In this document: positions 34,585-42,876 of the stretch, one piece after another
Numbering within the stretch: position 1 is the stretch's first letter
Layout of the letters: each line of letters starts with the position of its first letter
From: Palsa-1150 sp036490515
GTDB lineage: Bacteria; Myxococcota_A; Polyangia; Polyangiales; Polyangiaceae
NCBI GenBank assembly: GCA_036490515.1
Contig: DASXDU010000032.1
Coordinates: 62,001-126,000, forward strand
Direction: 5' to 3'
DNA length: 64,000 bases
Translations under genes and position numbers: made by a program
Notes under the pieces: generated by a model
Told to the model about the DNA's origin: nothing
What the model saw: only the letters and a program-made list of their open reading frames with translations
Database searches by the model: none

Positions 34585-34610
34585 GAGCGCCCCCCGTCCA
34601 GAGGGCGCTC
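34585..34610 (-). terminator. GC-rich hairpin downstream of the Ala/Lys-rich gene
   Basis: GAGCGCCC (34585-34592) and GGGCGCTC (34603-34610) form a perfect 8-bp stem with a 10-nt loop, 59 bases past the stop of the minus-strand gene at 34669. On the minus strand it is followed by a pyrimidine-rich stretch. It is adjacent to short tandem repeats (three CCCGT and two CACGCGCT copies, 34611-34645). The rest of the 278-bp gap to the P450 start shows no gene. Confidence 0.5.
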
Positions 34611-34668
34611 CCCGTCCCGTCCCGTCACGCGCTCACGCGCTCACGCCACCGCGGCTCGACCGGTCACG

Positions 34669-35514
34669 TCAGGTCTTCTGCGCGCCACCTCCTCCCGCTG
34701 CAGCAGCGGTTGCCGCCGGCGCACCGGCGCCGTTGCTTCCGCTGCTCGCGTTGCCCCTGCTGCTCCCACTTCCGCTGCTGCTGCCGTCGGCCGGCACGGC
34801 GGGACCCGCCGTCATCGGCGTGATGACGACGCCGGTGACGTTGCCGGTGATCTGCTGCTTCTGCACCGACCCCCGGGTGCCGCGGGCCTTGCGCGTCGCA
34901 GCCGCCTTCGCGGCTGCGGCGGCACGCGCCGCCGGGGTGACGACCGCCACCTTGGCCGGAGCGATGGCGTACGCCAGGAGCTTGGACGAGCTCTTGCCGT
35001 ACTTGCCGACCAGGACCGCCTTGACGGCCGCGGCGACCGGCGTCGCCGTCTGCTCTGCGACCCGCTCGGTCTGGACGTCTTGCCTCCAGGCCGTGTTGCT
35101 CGCCTTCGTCGCCTCCGCGGTGCTGACGAAGGATGCGAGCACCGCGACGATTGCATCGCGGGTCATGTCCCCCATCGGCAGCTCGAAGACGTCGTCGGGC
35201 TGGTAGTTGTCCTCCAGCCCCGCGATGAGCCCCAGGTACGCCGACTGGAGCTCGACCTTGGTCCCCCGGTTTCCGCCGTTCGCGACGCTGGTGACCGGCG
35301 TCGTGGCAGCGGGGGCGGCCGCCGGCGGCGCGGCGCTCGCCGCAGGCGGGGGTGAAGCTGTCGGTGGCGGCGCCCCGGCGAGCGGCGCCGCAGAGGGCGA
35401 CGTCGCCGGCGGGGAAGCCGGCATGGCAGCGGGTTGCGTGTTCGCGGAGGCCGGGGCCGCCGCGGGCTTGGTGTTCTCGGTCGATTGCATTTGGGTTGGT
35501 TCGGTTCCTTGCAT
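34669..35514 (-). CDS. Ala/Pro/Lys-rich protein of unknown function
   Basis: The predicted product is 281 residues from ATG at 35512-35514 (another in-frame ATG at 35488-35490). The N-terminal 90 residues are a Pro/Ala/Ser linker. A conserved-looking core follows (KVELQSAYLGLIAGLED, DMTRDAIVAVLASFVSTAEA, VGKYGKSSSKLLAYAIAP), then a Lys/Ala/Arg-rich stretch with RKARGTRG and a Gly/Ser/Ala-rich tail. Short proteins with the GKSSxxLLxxGIAP plus basic ATRKAR tail recur in myxobacteria without assigned function. The basic tail suggests nucleic-acid binding, which is inference. The same frame stays open upstream to 36309, but that stretch does not look like protein. Confidence 0.65.
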   Translation of the reverse strand: MQGTEPTQMQSTENTKPAAAPASANTQPAAMPASPPATSPSAAPLAGAPPPTASPPPAASAAPPAAAPAATTPVTSVANGGNRGTKVELQSAYLGLIAGLEDNYQPDDVFELPMGDMTRDAIVAVLASFVSTAEATKASNTAWRQDVQTERVAEQTATPVAAAVKAVLVGKYGKSSSKLLAYAIAPAKVAVVTPAARAAAAAKAAATRKARGTRGSVQKQQITGNVTGVVITPMTAGPAVPADGSSSGSGSSRGNASSGSNGAGAPAATAAAAGGGGAQKT

Positions 35515-35769
35515 TGGGTTGATGAAACGGTTCGAAGCGAAGATTCTGGGAGCGGGTGCGCCTCCTGGGCGCGACCGGCCTTCCCCGTCGTCCCGTCCTG
35601 CGTCGTGTGTTCCTACCCTTGGGGCGTTTGCTACCAGGACGAACCAGGACGACCGAGACGACCGAGACGACCAAGACCGAGCCCGCGGCGGCGGCGCGCC
35701 GGAGACGCCGAGTCGCGCGCCCCGCAGGAACGCTCCGCATCGCCGACAAGGCGCTCCGTGTGCCCCGCA

Positions 35770-36310
35770 TGAACGGTTTCGTTGCCCGCGATCCACGGTT
35801 TCGCAGGCGCACTCCTCGGCTTCGCTGCCCGGGAACGCGCAGGGCGTGGCCGGTCGACACGGTTTCGACGGGCACACGATCGAGCCTTCACGGCCGACAA
35901 CCCGGTTTCGTCGGGCATGATCTCCACCTTTCGCGCCCCACGAGGCGGCTCGCATGGCCGCGAGGAGAAGGGATGGTGCTCGACGAACGTTCTCCTGGTG
36001 GCCGTCGAACCTCCCGGGTGTGCCCATCGAACATGCCTTGCGGCGCGCGCCATGCGGATCGCGTGGCGAGCGAACATGGACGGTGTGGCCCGCACGCGCG
36101 CACCGTGTGGCCCACGAACGTGCCTCGGGTCGACCGCGATCGGGCTGCCCTGGGCGCCCGGTGCGGTCCGTGTGGCCATGATCCCCGGGGATCACGACCA
36201 TGATCTCCAGGGATGTGGGGCACACAATGCGTTCCTCACGCGCTGCGATCCGTTCCTGGTGCCCATGGTCTCCGTCCTCACTGGCGTGATCCCCGGGTCC
36301 GTGAGGCACA
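35770..36310. repeat. Degenerate tandem/dispersed repeat field
   Basis: At least a dozen related words recur at irregular 20-45 bp intervals. CGGTTTCG followed by (T/A)(T/C)GGGCA-like sequence occurs near 35773, 35795, 35859 and 35903. GTGTGCCCATCGAACATG (36018-36035) is matched by GTGTGGCCCACGAACGTG (36105-36122). Further copies are GCGTGGCGAGCGAACATGG (36061-36079), GTGTGGCCATGATCCCC (36170-36186), and CATGATCTCC near 35916 and 36199. They look like decayed copies of one or two ancestral units. Function is unknown. Confidence 0.6.
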
Positions 36311-36474
36311 AGGAGCGCTGATCGCGCCTGACGACCCGCTCATGCGGCCTTGCATGCACGCGATCGCGCTTGCCTCGGCCAGGGGCCTGGGTCCGACGGC
36401 GCGGTGCGTCGACGCTGTTTGTTCACATGTGTCGCGGGTGACGAGGAAAACGCCCGTGCAGCGCCCGTCCCGCC

Positions 36475-36504
36475 TTGACGGCCTCGTGCATTCGCGGTTC
36501 TGAT
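36475..36504 (+). promoter_or_regulatory. Possible sigma70-type promoter for the DUF2278-phosphoesterase operon
   Basis: TTGACG (36475-36480), an 18-bp spacer and TCTGAT (36499-36504) lie 44 bp before the ATG at 36548, which itself follows a GGAGGGAGGGGGGACG ribosome site. The -35 matches consensus at five of six bases and the -10 at four of six. Myxobacterial promoters are poorly predicted by eye. Confidence 0.35.
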
Positions 36505-36547
36505 GCGGTCCTTCTCCTGGTGTCGGAGAGGGGAGGGAGGGGGGACG

Positions 36548-38500
36548 ATGGCCAAGAAGGCGCAAGGGCTGCAGGCGTACGGACTGCTCATGGGCAAGGT
36601 GACGGCGGTGCGCGCGCGCCGCGCCTCGGGCTGCCACCTGGTCCTGTTCGTCCAGCCCGGCGATGCCTCGCATCCGGCCTACCGCGTCGCGATCGACGTT
36701 GGTGCGGAGACCGCGTCGGGCCCCGGCATCGAGTACCAGGCGGTCGAGCTGACCCGCGTCTCGAAGGCGGCCCTTCTGGTCGCGGAGCTCAAGCAACGCG
36801 GCGCGACCGACGCGTTCGTCCTGGCCGAGGACGATCCCCGCGTCCCGCGCCTCGACTACGTCCGCGGCGGCGCAGAGCTCGGCCTCGCCGACGCGTGGGA
36901 GAACGTCGGTGCGGGATCGAAAGGCAAGGCGAACGCCCTCGAGGCTGCACTGACGGCCGCAGCCAAGGGCGCGACCGTCGCTGTCTTCGGTACGGGGTCG
37001 CCCGTCGACCACCGGACGGGAGCGCGCCGGCCGACCGGCTACGACGGCGTCGACAACGTGCACATGAATCAGGGGAGCTTCAACGTCGTGGGAGCGGCGC
37101 CGAACCACCTCGAGAACGGTCCCGGCCAAGATGGCGCGGTCGTGTTCCTGCAGAAATCGTCCGGGAAGGCGTTCTTCCTCAAGTTCAAGAACCAGACGCT
37201 GAGCACCGACGTGCAGGGCAACCCCACGGTCACGGGCGTCAAGAAGCTCGACTCGACGCCCGCTCGAGTGCGCAACGCGATCATGAAGCCGGCGCCTCCC
37301 GTGGCCGGTTCCGCCGTCGCACGCACGCAGCCCGACACGCCCACGGGGTTCGTCTTCGCCGACACGAACCCGAACGACGAAGAGGGCCAATTCAAGCCGG
37401 ACGACGACGACGGCACGTACAAGACCCCGTTCGTCCAGAACCTCTCGCTCGGCAAGACCCGTGGCCCCGTGCCGACGCCCCGGGGCTATCCGACGCTCGA
37501 TCTGACGACGATCCTCGGAGACTCGCCCCCGGGGTACACGAGCACCGCGGCGGGCCAGACCATCGCCTTCGACGTCATGGGCGACTCGGGCCCCGTGACC
37601 GAGGCGCAGCTGCCGAAGGAGATGAGCGTCTCCGATCTCATCGTGCGCAACGCGATCTCGTCAGCGCCGGCCTTTCTCTTCCACGTCGGGGACGTCGTCT
37701 ATTACTACGGTGAAGGCCCGTTCTATTACGGGCAGTTCTTCGAGCCGCTCCGGTGCTACCCGGCGCCCATCTTCGCCATTCCCGGCAACCACGACGGCGT
37801 GACCTACACCTCGAGCATGGTGTCGCTGCAGGCCTTTCAGGAGGTCTTCTGCGCGCCCGGGCCGGGGCGGACGGACCTGTCGGCGGGCATCAAGCGGACG
37901 ACGATGACGCAGCCTGGCGTCTACTTCACGCTCGACGCGCCGCTGGTCTCGATCATCGGTCTCTACAGCAACTGCGGCGAGTCGAACGGCTGGCTCGACG
38001 AGCAGCAACTCCTGTTTCTCTACCACGAGCTCGTTCGTCTCAAGGGGCTCCGCCAGAAGGAGGGACGGGCAACGGTACTCGCCATCCATCACTGCCCGCG
38101 CTGGTTCCCGGGAACGAAGAAGGACTCCACGAGTACGGCGATCGACAACGCGTGCACCGAGGCGCAGTTCTGGCCCGATGCGGTCGTGTGCGGGCACGCG
38201 CATCTCTACCAGCGCATCGTGCGCCAGACGGGCGGGCGGGACATCCCGTACATCATCACCGGCGCGGGCGGATACGGCCTCAAGGCAAACCAGGCGCTCG
38301 CCAAGAACTACACGCCGTCGCTCTCCTCGCAGCTCACGAGGACCATCGTCGAGTATGGCTACGTGCGAGCGTCGGTGTCGAGGCCGAGCAGCGGCGGCTC
38401 GCCGCCGACTCTGCGGTTCGAATACCACAGTACGAACCAGACGAGTAACGAGCCGGACGACGTCTGCGTCGTCAACCTCGCCACCAACAAGCTCGTGTAG
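36548..38500 (+). CDS. DUF2278 domain fused to a calcineurin-like metallophosphoesterase
   Basis: In this 650-residue protein, residues about 8-215 match DUF2278: YGLLMGKVTAVRARRAS at the start, then VDNVHMNQGSFN and QDGAVVFLQ, characteristic of YukJ-like proteins. Residues about 335-600 form a purple-acid-phosphatase-like metallophosphoesterase: GDSGP, FHVGDVVYYYG, IPGNHDG (about 413-417), AIHHCPRW and VCGHAHLYQR (about 546-555), giving a full set of metal ligands. No signal peptide is seen, so it is probably cytoplasmic. It is followed after 6 bp by the patatin gene, suggesting joint function, perhaps phospholipid or phospho-ligand turnover. The fusion is seen; the role is inference. Confidence 0.88.
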   Translation: MAKKAQGLQAYGLLMGKVTAVRARRASGCHLVLFVQPGDASHPAYRVAIDVGAETASGPGIEYQAVELTRVSKAALLVAELKQRGATDAFVLAEDDPRVPRLDYVRGGAELGLADAWENVGAGSKGKANALEAALTAAAKGATVAVFGTGSPVDHRTGARRPTGYDGVDNVHMNQGSFNVVGAAPNHLENGPGQDGAVVFLQKSSGKAFFLKFKNQTLSTDVQGNPTVTGVKKLDSTPARVRNAIMKPAPPVAGSAVARTQPDTPTGFVFADTNPNDEEGQFKPDDDDGTYKTPFVQNLSLGKTRGPVPTPRGYPTLDLTTILGDSPPGYTSTAAGQTIAFDVMGDSGPVTEAQLPKEMSVSDLIVRNAISSAPAFLFHVGDVVYYYGEGPFYYGQFFEPLRCYPAPIFAIPGNHDGVTYTSSMVSLQAFQEVFCAPGPGRTDLSAGIKRTTMTQPGVYFTLDAPLVSIIGLYSNCGESNGWLDEQQLLFLYHELVRLKGLRQKEGRATVLAIHHCPRWFPGTKKDSTSTAIDNACTEAQFWPDAVVCGHAHLYQRIVRQTGGRDIPYIITGAGGYGLKANQALAKNYTPSLSSQLTRTIVEYGYVRASVSRPSSGGSPPTLRFEYHSTNQTSNEPDDVCVVNLATNKLV

Positions 38501-38506
38501 ACGGCC

Positions 38507-41107
38507 GTGAAGCACGAGCGCGACACGGGCCCATCGAGCTACCCCCGGTGGCTCGAGGAGCGAGAGACCGCGGCGATCGTGGCGCGCAGGGAGCTCGCCC
38601 GGCACGACCCCGCCGCTCCGCACGTCGGCCTCGCGCTCTCCGGAGGCGGGATCCGGAGCGCGACGTTCTGCCTCGGCGTCTTGCAGGCTCTCGCCCGGGC
38701 GGGCCTACTCCGGCGCATCGACTACATGTCGACGGTGTCGGGAGGGGGGTACGTCGGCTCGTTCCTCGGCGGCCTCTTCGTCGGGTCCAGGCGCGAGCCC
38801 GCCGCGCCCGCCGTGTGCCGCTGCGACGAGGTGGAGCGCGGACTGACCGCGGTGCCGGATTCCTTCGCTGTCTCGTGGCTGCGCTCCAACGGGCGTTACC
38901 TGGCGCCGAACGGCTCCGGCGCGAGCTGGCTCGCCGGTGCGGTCCTCCTCCGCAACTGGATCGCGGTCCTGTTCGTGTTTGCGCTCGGAGCGCTCACGCT
39001 CGCCCTGCTCGCCGACGGGGCGCACCTGGGGGTCAACCTCCTGCGGGAGCGGCTGCCGAGCGGGGCCTTCCGGAAGTTCTGCTGGGCAGTGGGCAACGAC
39101 ACCAGCCCGCTCTTTCCCCTGGCCGTGGTGAGCTTCCTGGGGCTGATGGTCCCCTCCGGGATTGCCTACTGGCTCGTCCCCGTCGGTCGCCCCGGCGGCA
39201 TGCGCTGGACGGTGCTGCTGCTCGGAATACTTTGCGTGGGGGGCCTCCGGATTTACGGCATGCGGGTCGGCGACTTCCGCGAGCCTCGCGGCGCCCTCGT
39301 CCTCGTCCTCGGGGTCGTCCTCGCGTCGAGCGTGGCCTTCTGGCTCTGGGCCCGCGGTTGGAGGACGGACGTCACGGGGGAAGCGAGGAACCTGCTCTCT
39401 CGGGCGCTGGCCGCCTGGCTCGTCGTGACCCTCGCCATCCTGTCGATCGCGGTCTGCGATGCGCTCGGGCAGGCGCTCTACGTCCACGTGCTCGACGCGG
39501 ACAGCCGGCGCTTCTTCTACGGCGCGCTCGGCGGCGCATACGCGGCGGGCGCCGCGGTGGCGCTGGCCGGGCAGCGCATCCTCGCGGCGCTCGGGCCGCT
39601 CAAGAAAATGCGCACGCAGCTCCTGCCGATGACGCTCTTCCTGGGGGCCGTCGCCGCCGTGCTGCTCATGGGCACCCTGGCCTCGCTGGCGAGTCACGCG
39701 ATCGTCTGGCAGGGCGAGCCGCCGTATCGCGTGCGCGGCGCCGTGTGGAACTTCGCAGTCGCGACCGGGTGTGCGGCCATCGCGATGTTCGCTCTCAGCC
39801 GGTTCTACCGGTTCGTGAACCAGTCGTCGCTCGCGTCGCTCTATGCGGACCGACTGACCCGCGCCTTCCTCGGAGCGTCCAACGAGAGGCGCGAGGCGGC
39901 CGACCGCGGGCCGAGGGACTTCCGCGGCCCCGAGCCGATGGACGGCGACCAGATCCCGCTCGACCGTTACCATCCACACCGGTACGGCGGCCCGCTGCAC
40001 CCGCTCAACGCGACCGTCAACGAGACGATCGACGCGAGGGTCCAGGTGAAGCAACCGGACCGCCACGGCCTGCCCATCGCGCTCGGGCCCTGTGCGGTCA
40101 GCGTGGGCGTCAAGCACCACGCGGCGCGAAGATCGGACGCGGACGGGACCACGGCGAACGGCATCTCGCTGGTGCTGGAGAACCCCGCCGCGGCGGGGGA
40201 GCCTGGGGTGTTTCAGGTGTTCCCGCCGGGGCGCGAGCTCGTGCCGGAGCAGATGCCGCTCGGCACGTGGATGGCGCTGTCGGGAGCCGCCGTGTCGACG
40301 GGCCTCGGTGCCCGCACGCACCTGGGCATGAGCATGCTCCTCGCCTTCTTCAACATGCGCCTCGGTCACTGGTGGGACAGCGGAATCGCGCGAGACGCGG
40401 ACCGCAAGGCGGTCCCCCAGCGACTGGTCGGGCGCATCGTCTTCTCGCTCGCCCGCGTGCTCCCCATCTACGGTTTCCTCTGGGGGGAGATGCTCGCTCG
40501 CTTTCCCGGGACGGCGGCCCGCCACTGGTACGTGACCGACGGAGGTCATTTCGAGAACACCGGGTGCTACGAGCTCATACGCCGCGGCGTGCCGTTCATC
40601 GTCTGCTGCGACGCAGGCGCGGATCCCAAGTACAGCTTCACCGACGTCGGCAACCTGGTACGCCTCGCGCGCGTGGACTTCGGCGTCGAGATCGAGTTCC
40701 TCGAAGGCAGCGATCTCGACCGGTTGCTGGCCCCCGACGTGCGCGACCACTTCGGGACACTCGAGCAGGTGAAGACCCAGGCCTGGCGCGCTGGCTCGAA
40801 GGAAGGTGCCGGTACGCCGCCGCCGAGGATTCACGCGGCGCTGGGCAGAATTCGCTATCGCGACGGCAGCGAGGGGCGACTCGTCCTCCTGAAGCCGACG
40901 CTCTCGGGCGACGAGCCGCAAGACGTGCGCGGATACGGCATCGCGCATCCGGCGTTTCCTCAGGAGTCCACTGCGGACCAGTTCTTCGACGACGCGCAGT
41001 GGGAAGCGTACCGGCGCCTGGGCGAGCACGTCGCGGCGGGCGTCTTCTCCCCGGCTGCCGTCGACCCGGCGAGGGGCTGGCGCCCCAGCCACATGACGCC
41101 TGCGTGA
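38507..41107 (+). CDS. Membrane-embedded patatin-like phospholipase
   Basis: The 866-residue protein starts at GTG. The patatin oxyanion loop SGGGIRSATFCLG (about 45-57) and nucleophile in STVSGGGY (Ser78; the usual GxSxG first Gly is Thr) lie near the N-terminus. The catalytic Asp is far downstream in YVTDGGHFENTG (about 678). Between them sit about eight hydrophobic segments (residues about 145-440), so the lipase domain is split by a membrane region. The family hydrolyses acyl chains from membrane lipids. It is coupled to the DUF2278-phosphoesterase (6 bp) and followed by a SnoaL-like gene (28 bp), forming a likely three-gene operon. Confidence 0.88.
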   Translation: MKHERDTGPSSYPRWLEERETAAIVARRELARHDPAAPHVGLALSGGGIRSATFCLGVLQALARAGLLRRIDYMSTVSGGGYVGSFLGGLFVGSRREPAAPAVCRCDEVERGLTAVPDSFAVSWLRSNGRYLAPNGSGASWLAGAVLLRNWIAVLFVFALGALTLALLADGAHLGVNLLRERLPSGAFRKFCWAVGNDTSPLFPLAVVSFLGLMVPSGIAYWLVPVGRPGGMRWTVLLLGILCVGGLRIYGMRVGDFREPRGALVLVLGVVLASSVAFWLWARGWRTDVTGEARNLLSRALAAWLVVTLAILSIAVCDALGQALYVHVLDADSRRFFYGALGGAYAAGAAVALAGQRILAALGPLKKMRTQLLPMTLFLGAVAAVLLMGTLASLASHAIVWQGEPPYRVRGAVWNFAVATGCAAIAMFALSRFYRFVNQSSLASLYADRLTRAFLGASNERREAADRGPRDFRGPEPMDGDQIPLDRYHPHRYGGPLHPLNATVNETIDARVQVKQPDRHGLPIALGPCAVSVGVKHHAARRSDADGTTANGISLVLENPAAAGEPGVFQVFPPGRELVPEQMPLGTWMALSGAAVSTGLGARTHLGMSMLLAFFNMRLGHWWDSGIARDADRKAVPQRLVGRIVFSLARVLPIYGFLWGEMLARFPGTAARHWYVTDGGHFENTGCYELIRRGVPFIVCCDAGADPKYSFTDVGNLVRLARVDFGVEIEFLEGSDLDRLLAPDVRDHFGTLEQVKTQAWRAGSKEGAGTPPPRIHAALGRIRYRDGSEGRLVLLKPTLSGDEPQDVRGYGIAHPAFPQESTADQFFDDAQWEAYRRLGEHVAAGVFSPAAVDPARGWRPSHMTPA

Positions 41108-41135
41108 GCACGGCCCGATGGTACCGTCCCCGCCC

Positions 41136-41519
41136 ATGGACCTCGAGGCGACGATCCGTGCGGCCGAAGAGCGACTCTGGCAGGCGCAGCTTGCCGGGGA
41201 CGTCGAGGCGCTCGACGATCTCATCGCCGACGAGCTCCTCTTCACGGGGCTCGCCGGCTCGCTCGAGACGAAGGCGGCGGACCTCCAGCAGCACCGGTCG
41301 GGCGGTCTGAAGATCACGCGGCTCGAGCCGCTGGAGTTCCACGTGCGCGCGATCCCGGGAGGCGCGATCACGAGCGTCAAGATGGACGCGGCGGCGCTCA
41401 TCGCGGGGGCGCCGACGTCCGCCGTCCTCCGCTACACGCGCGTGTGGGTCTCCGAGGGAGGGCGCTGGCGGATCGCCGGTGGGCACATGAGCGTCGTCCC
41501 TCCCGCGTCGGCTGCGTAG
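41136..41519 (+). CDS. SnoaL/DUF4440-like small protein
   Basis: The product is 127 residues from ATG at 41136 (an in-frame ATG 18 bases upstream is the alternative). The NTF2-like cone fold is suggested by the N-terminal helix pair EERLWQAQLAGDVEALDDLI, ADELLFTGLAGS, and the strands YTRVWVSEGGRWRIAGGHMS. The family includes isomerases, cyclases and non-enzymatic ligand binders, so no activity is assigned. The last 33 bp (41489-41521), covering the C-terminal SVVPPASAA and stop, recur at 42844-42876. Confidence 0.8.
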   Translation: MDLEATIRAAEERLWQAQLAGDVEALDDLIADELLFTGLAGSLETKAADLQQHRSGGLKITRLEPLEFHVRAIPGGAITSVKMDAAALIAGAPTSAVLRYTRVWVSEGGRWRIAGGHMSVVPPASAA

Positions 41520-41521
41520 CG
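41489..41521 (+). repeat. 33-bp direct repeat, copy 1 (gene 3' end)
   Basis: The copy begins GAGCGTCGTCCCTCCC and ends GCTGCGTAGCG. It matches 42844-42876 at 31 of 33 positions. It spans the last codons and stop of the SnoaL-like gene. Confidence 0.85.
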
Positions 41522-41603
41522 AGGGACGGGTGGCGCATTCGTGAAAACGTTTGGCGCGCAGGCGAAAGGCGCGCGATGGGCAGCCTGGTAGAGGAGGCTC
41601 GAA

Positions 41604-42833
41604 ATGGATCGCAACGCAGCGTACGCGCTCGTGACGGCGGCGTTCGCCGCTGGATGCTCGACGACGACCGTGACGAACGTCTACGTGGGCGCGGACGCGG
41701 GCGACGCGGGACGTGCTCCGATCGGTGGCGACGCCGCGAGCCAGGCAGACGGCGTCGGCGCGGGAGGCGGGGACTCCGGGGCGAGCGACGCTGCCGATGG
41801 GTCGACCTCGTCGTGCGGCGCGTCGGCGACCGTCGACGACACGGGTCTCCAGCAGTGCGCGAGCTGCACTCCCACGACCTCGTGTTCGTCCGCCGCGCCG
41901 CTCGGAGCGTGCTGCACGTGGCTCGCGGTTCCGAAGGACCCGCTGGCCGACGGGATCGGCCTTCATCGCTTTTCGACGGGCGACCCCTCGGCCGTCCCGG
42001 ACCTCTCGTGCCTCACCCAGCCGGGCGCACTGGGCACGCCGCAGACGGTCACCCTGACGGGCTACGTCTGGGCGTTCTCGTCCGGGCAAGACACCGTCGG
42101 CGTCCAGGTCGACCTCTACGCCGAGAACCACCCGGAGACGCCCGACGGGACGATCGGTGCGACGCCTCTCGGGACGTACACGACCACGGCGAGCGATCCG
42201 ATCGACCCCGTGGACACCACGTGGGACAGCACGTGCGGGGGTGGCTGCTCGTTCCGGCAGTACACCATCAAGAACGTGCCCACCGAGACGCCGCTCGTCC
42301 TACGCACCAGCGACGCGGGCTCCGGCAGGTGGGTGACGCGCTACGAGTACGACGTGTACGTCGCCAACGCCGCGGTCGTGGGCGGCATTGCCTTCTACGA
42401 CGCGACCGCCATGGCCGGTCCCGACGTCGAGACACTTGCGGCCACCGTGGGGCTCACGACCGTCAGCACCAAGGGCCAGCTGATCGGCGAGGTGCACGAC
42501 TGCAGCGACCTCCGGCTCTCGGGTGCGACGGTCGAGACGAACCAGGCGCACCAGGGGACCCTCCTCTACTTCACGTCCGACGAATCCAACCCCTTGCCTT
42601 CCCTCCAGGCGCCCGACACGAGCGACCTCGGGCTCTTTGCCGCACTCGACATGCAACCGGGCACACCCACGCGGGTGACCGCGGTCGGCCGGTGTCCGCC
42701 CGGCGCGGCGGGCGCGGCCCCGCCCATCTGCCACGCGGGCGACGACGTGATGCTCGGCACCTACGTGGTCCAGATGTACCCGGGAGCCGTGACCGCGCTC
42801 GCGTTGCGCGGGCGCCGACCGTGGCAGCCATGA
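41604..42833 (+). CDS. Predicted lipoprotein, unknown function
   Basis: The 409-residue protein has a lipobox AAFAAGCSTT (Cys18), an Ala/Gly/Asp linker and a short Cys-rich stretch (LQQCASCTPTTSC, GACCTWL). It then has beta-rich domains with carboxypeptidase-regulatory-like character (TVTLTGYVWAFSSGQD, QLIGEVHDCSDLRLSG). GAGGAGG stands before the ATG. The same family appears in several myxobacterial lipoproteins with no known role. The gene lies in the 1.3-kb segment bounded by the 33-bp direct repeat, so it may have been inserted or duplicated as a unit. Confidence 0.78.
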   Translation: MDRNAAYALVTAAFAAGCSTTTVTNVYVGADAGDAGRAPIGGDAASQADGVGAGGGDSGASDAADGSTSSCGASATVDDTGLQQCASCTPTTSCSSAAPLGACCTWLAVPKDPLADGIGLHRFSTGDPSAVPDLSCLTQPGALGTPQTVTLTGYVWAFSSGQDTVGVQVDLYAENHPETPDGTIGATPLGTYTTTASDPIDPVDTTWDSTCGGGCSFRQYTIKNVPTETPLVLRTSDAGSGRWVTRYEYDVYVANAAVVGGIAFYDATAMAGPDVETLAATVGLTTVSTKGQLIGEVHDCSDLRLSGATVETNQAHQGTLLYFTSDESNPLPSLQAPDTSDLGLFAALDMQPGTPTRVTAVGRCPPGAAGAAPPICHAGDDVMLGTYVVQMYPGAVTALALRGRRPWQP

Positions 42834-42843
42834 AGGGAGCGGA

Positions 42844-42876
42844 GAGCGTCGTCCCTCCCGCGTCAGCTCCGTAGCG
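42844..42876 (+). repeat. 33-bp direct repeat, copy 2
   Basis: The copy begins GAGCGTCGTCCCTCCC and ends GCTCCGTAGCG, with two differences from copy 1. It lies between the convergent lipoprotein and lysozyme genes and overlaps the last codons of the lysozyme gene. A vestigial frame across it still reads ESVVPPASAP plus stop, like the tail of the SnoaL-like protein. Confidence 0.85.

Larger units (their letters stand above)
35515..36547. other. 1-kb gene-free interval filled with decayed repeats
   Basis: No convincing gene is present; several frames are open on both strands only because of GC bias. The left part holds short tandem GACGACCGA-type repeats (about 35650-35680). The middle (35770-36310) is a field of degenerate repeats described separately. 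The right end carries a possible promoter for the DUF2278 gene. A direct repeat TTGCAT(T)TGGGTTG occurs at 35485-35498 and 35509-35521, across the start of the neighbouring gene. Confidence 0.7.

Noticed and set aside
35515..36309. N-terminal extension of the Ala/Lys-rich gene through the repeat field
   Set aside because: The frame is open but has no signal, no domain and cuts through decayed DNA repeats; other frames are equally open.
35485..36547. CRISPR array
   Set aside because: The repeats are degenerate and irregularly spaced, with no constant spacer length and no cas genes.
38548..41310. Second plus-strand frame overlapping the patatin gene
   Set aside because: It is Arg-rich frame-shifted sequence; the real frame carries the patatin motifs and membrane segments.
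42831..42876. Short coding frame MKGAESVVPPASAP at the repeat copy
   Set aside because: It is only the duplicated tail of the SnoaL-like gene with a chance ATG, too short and unsupported.
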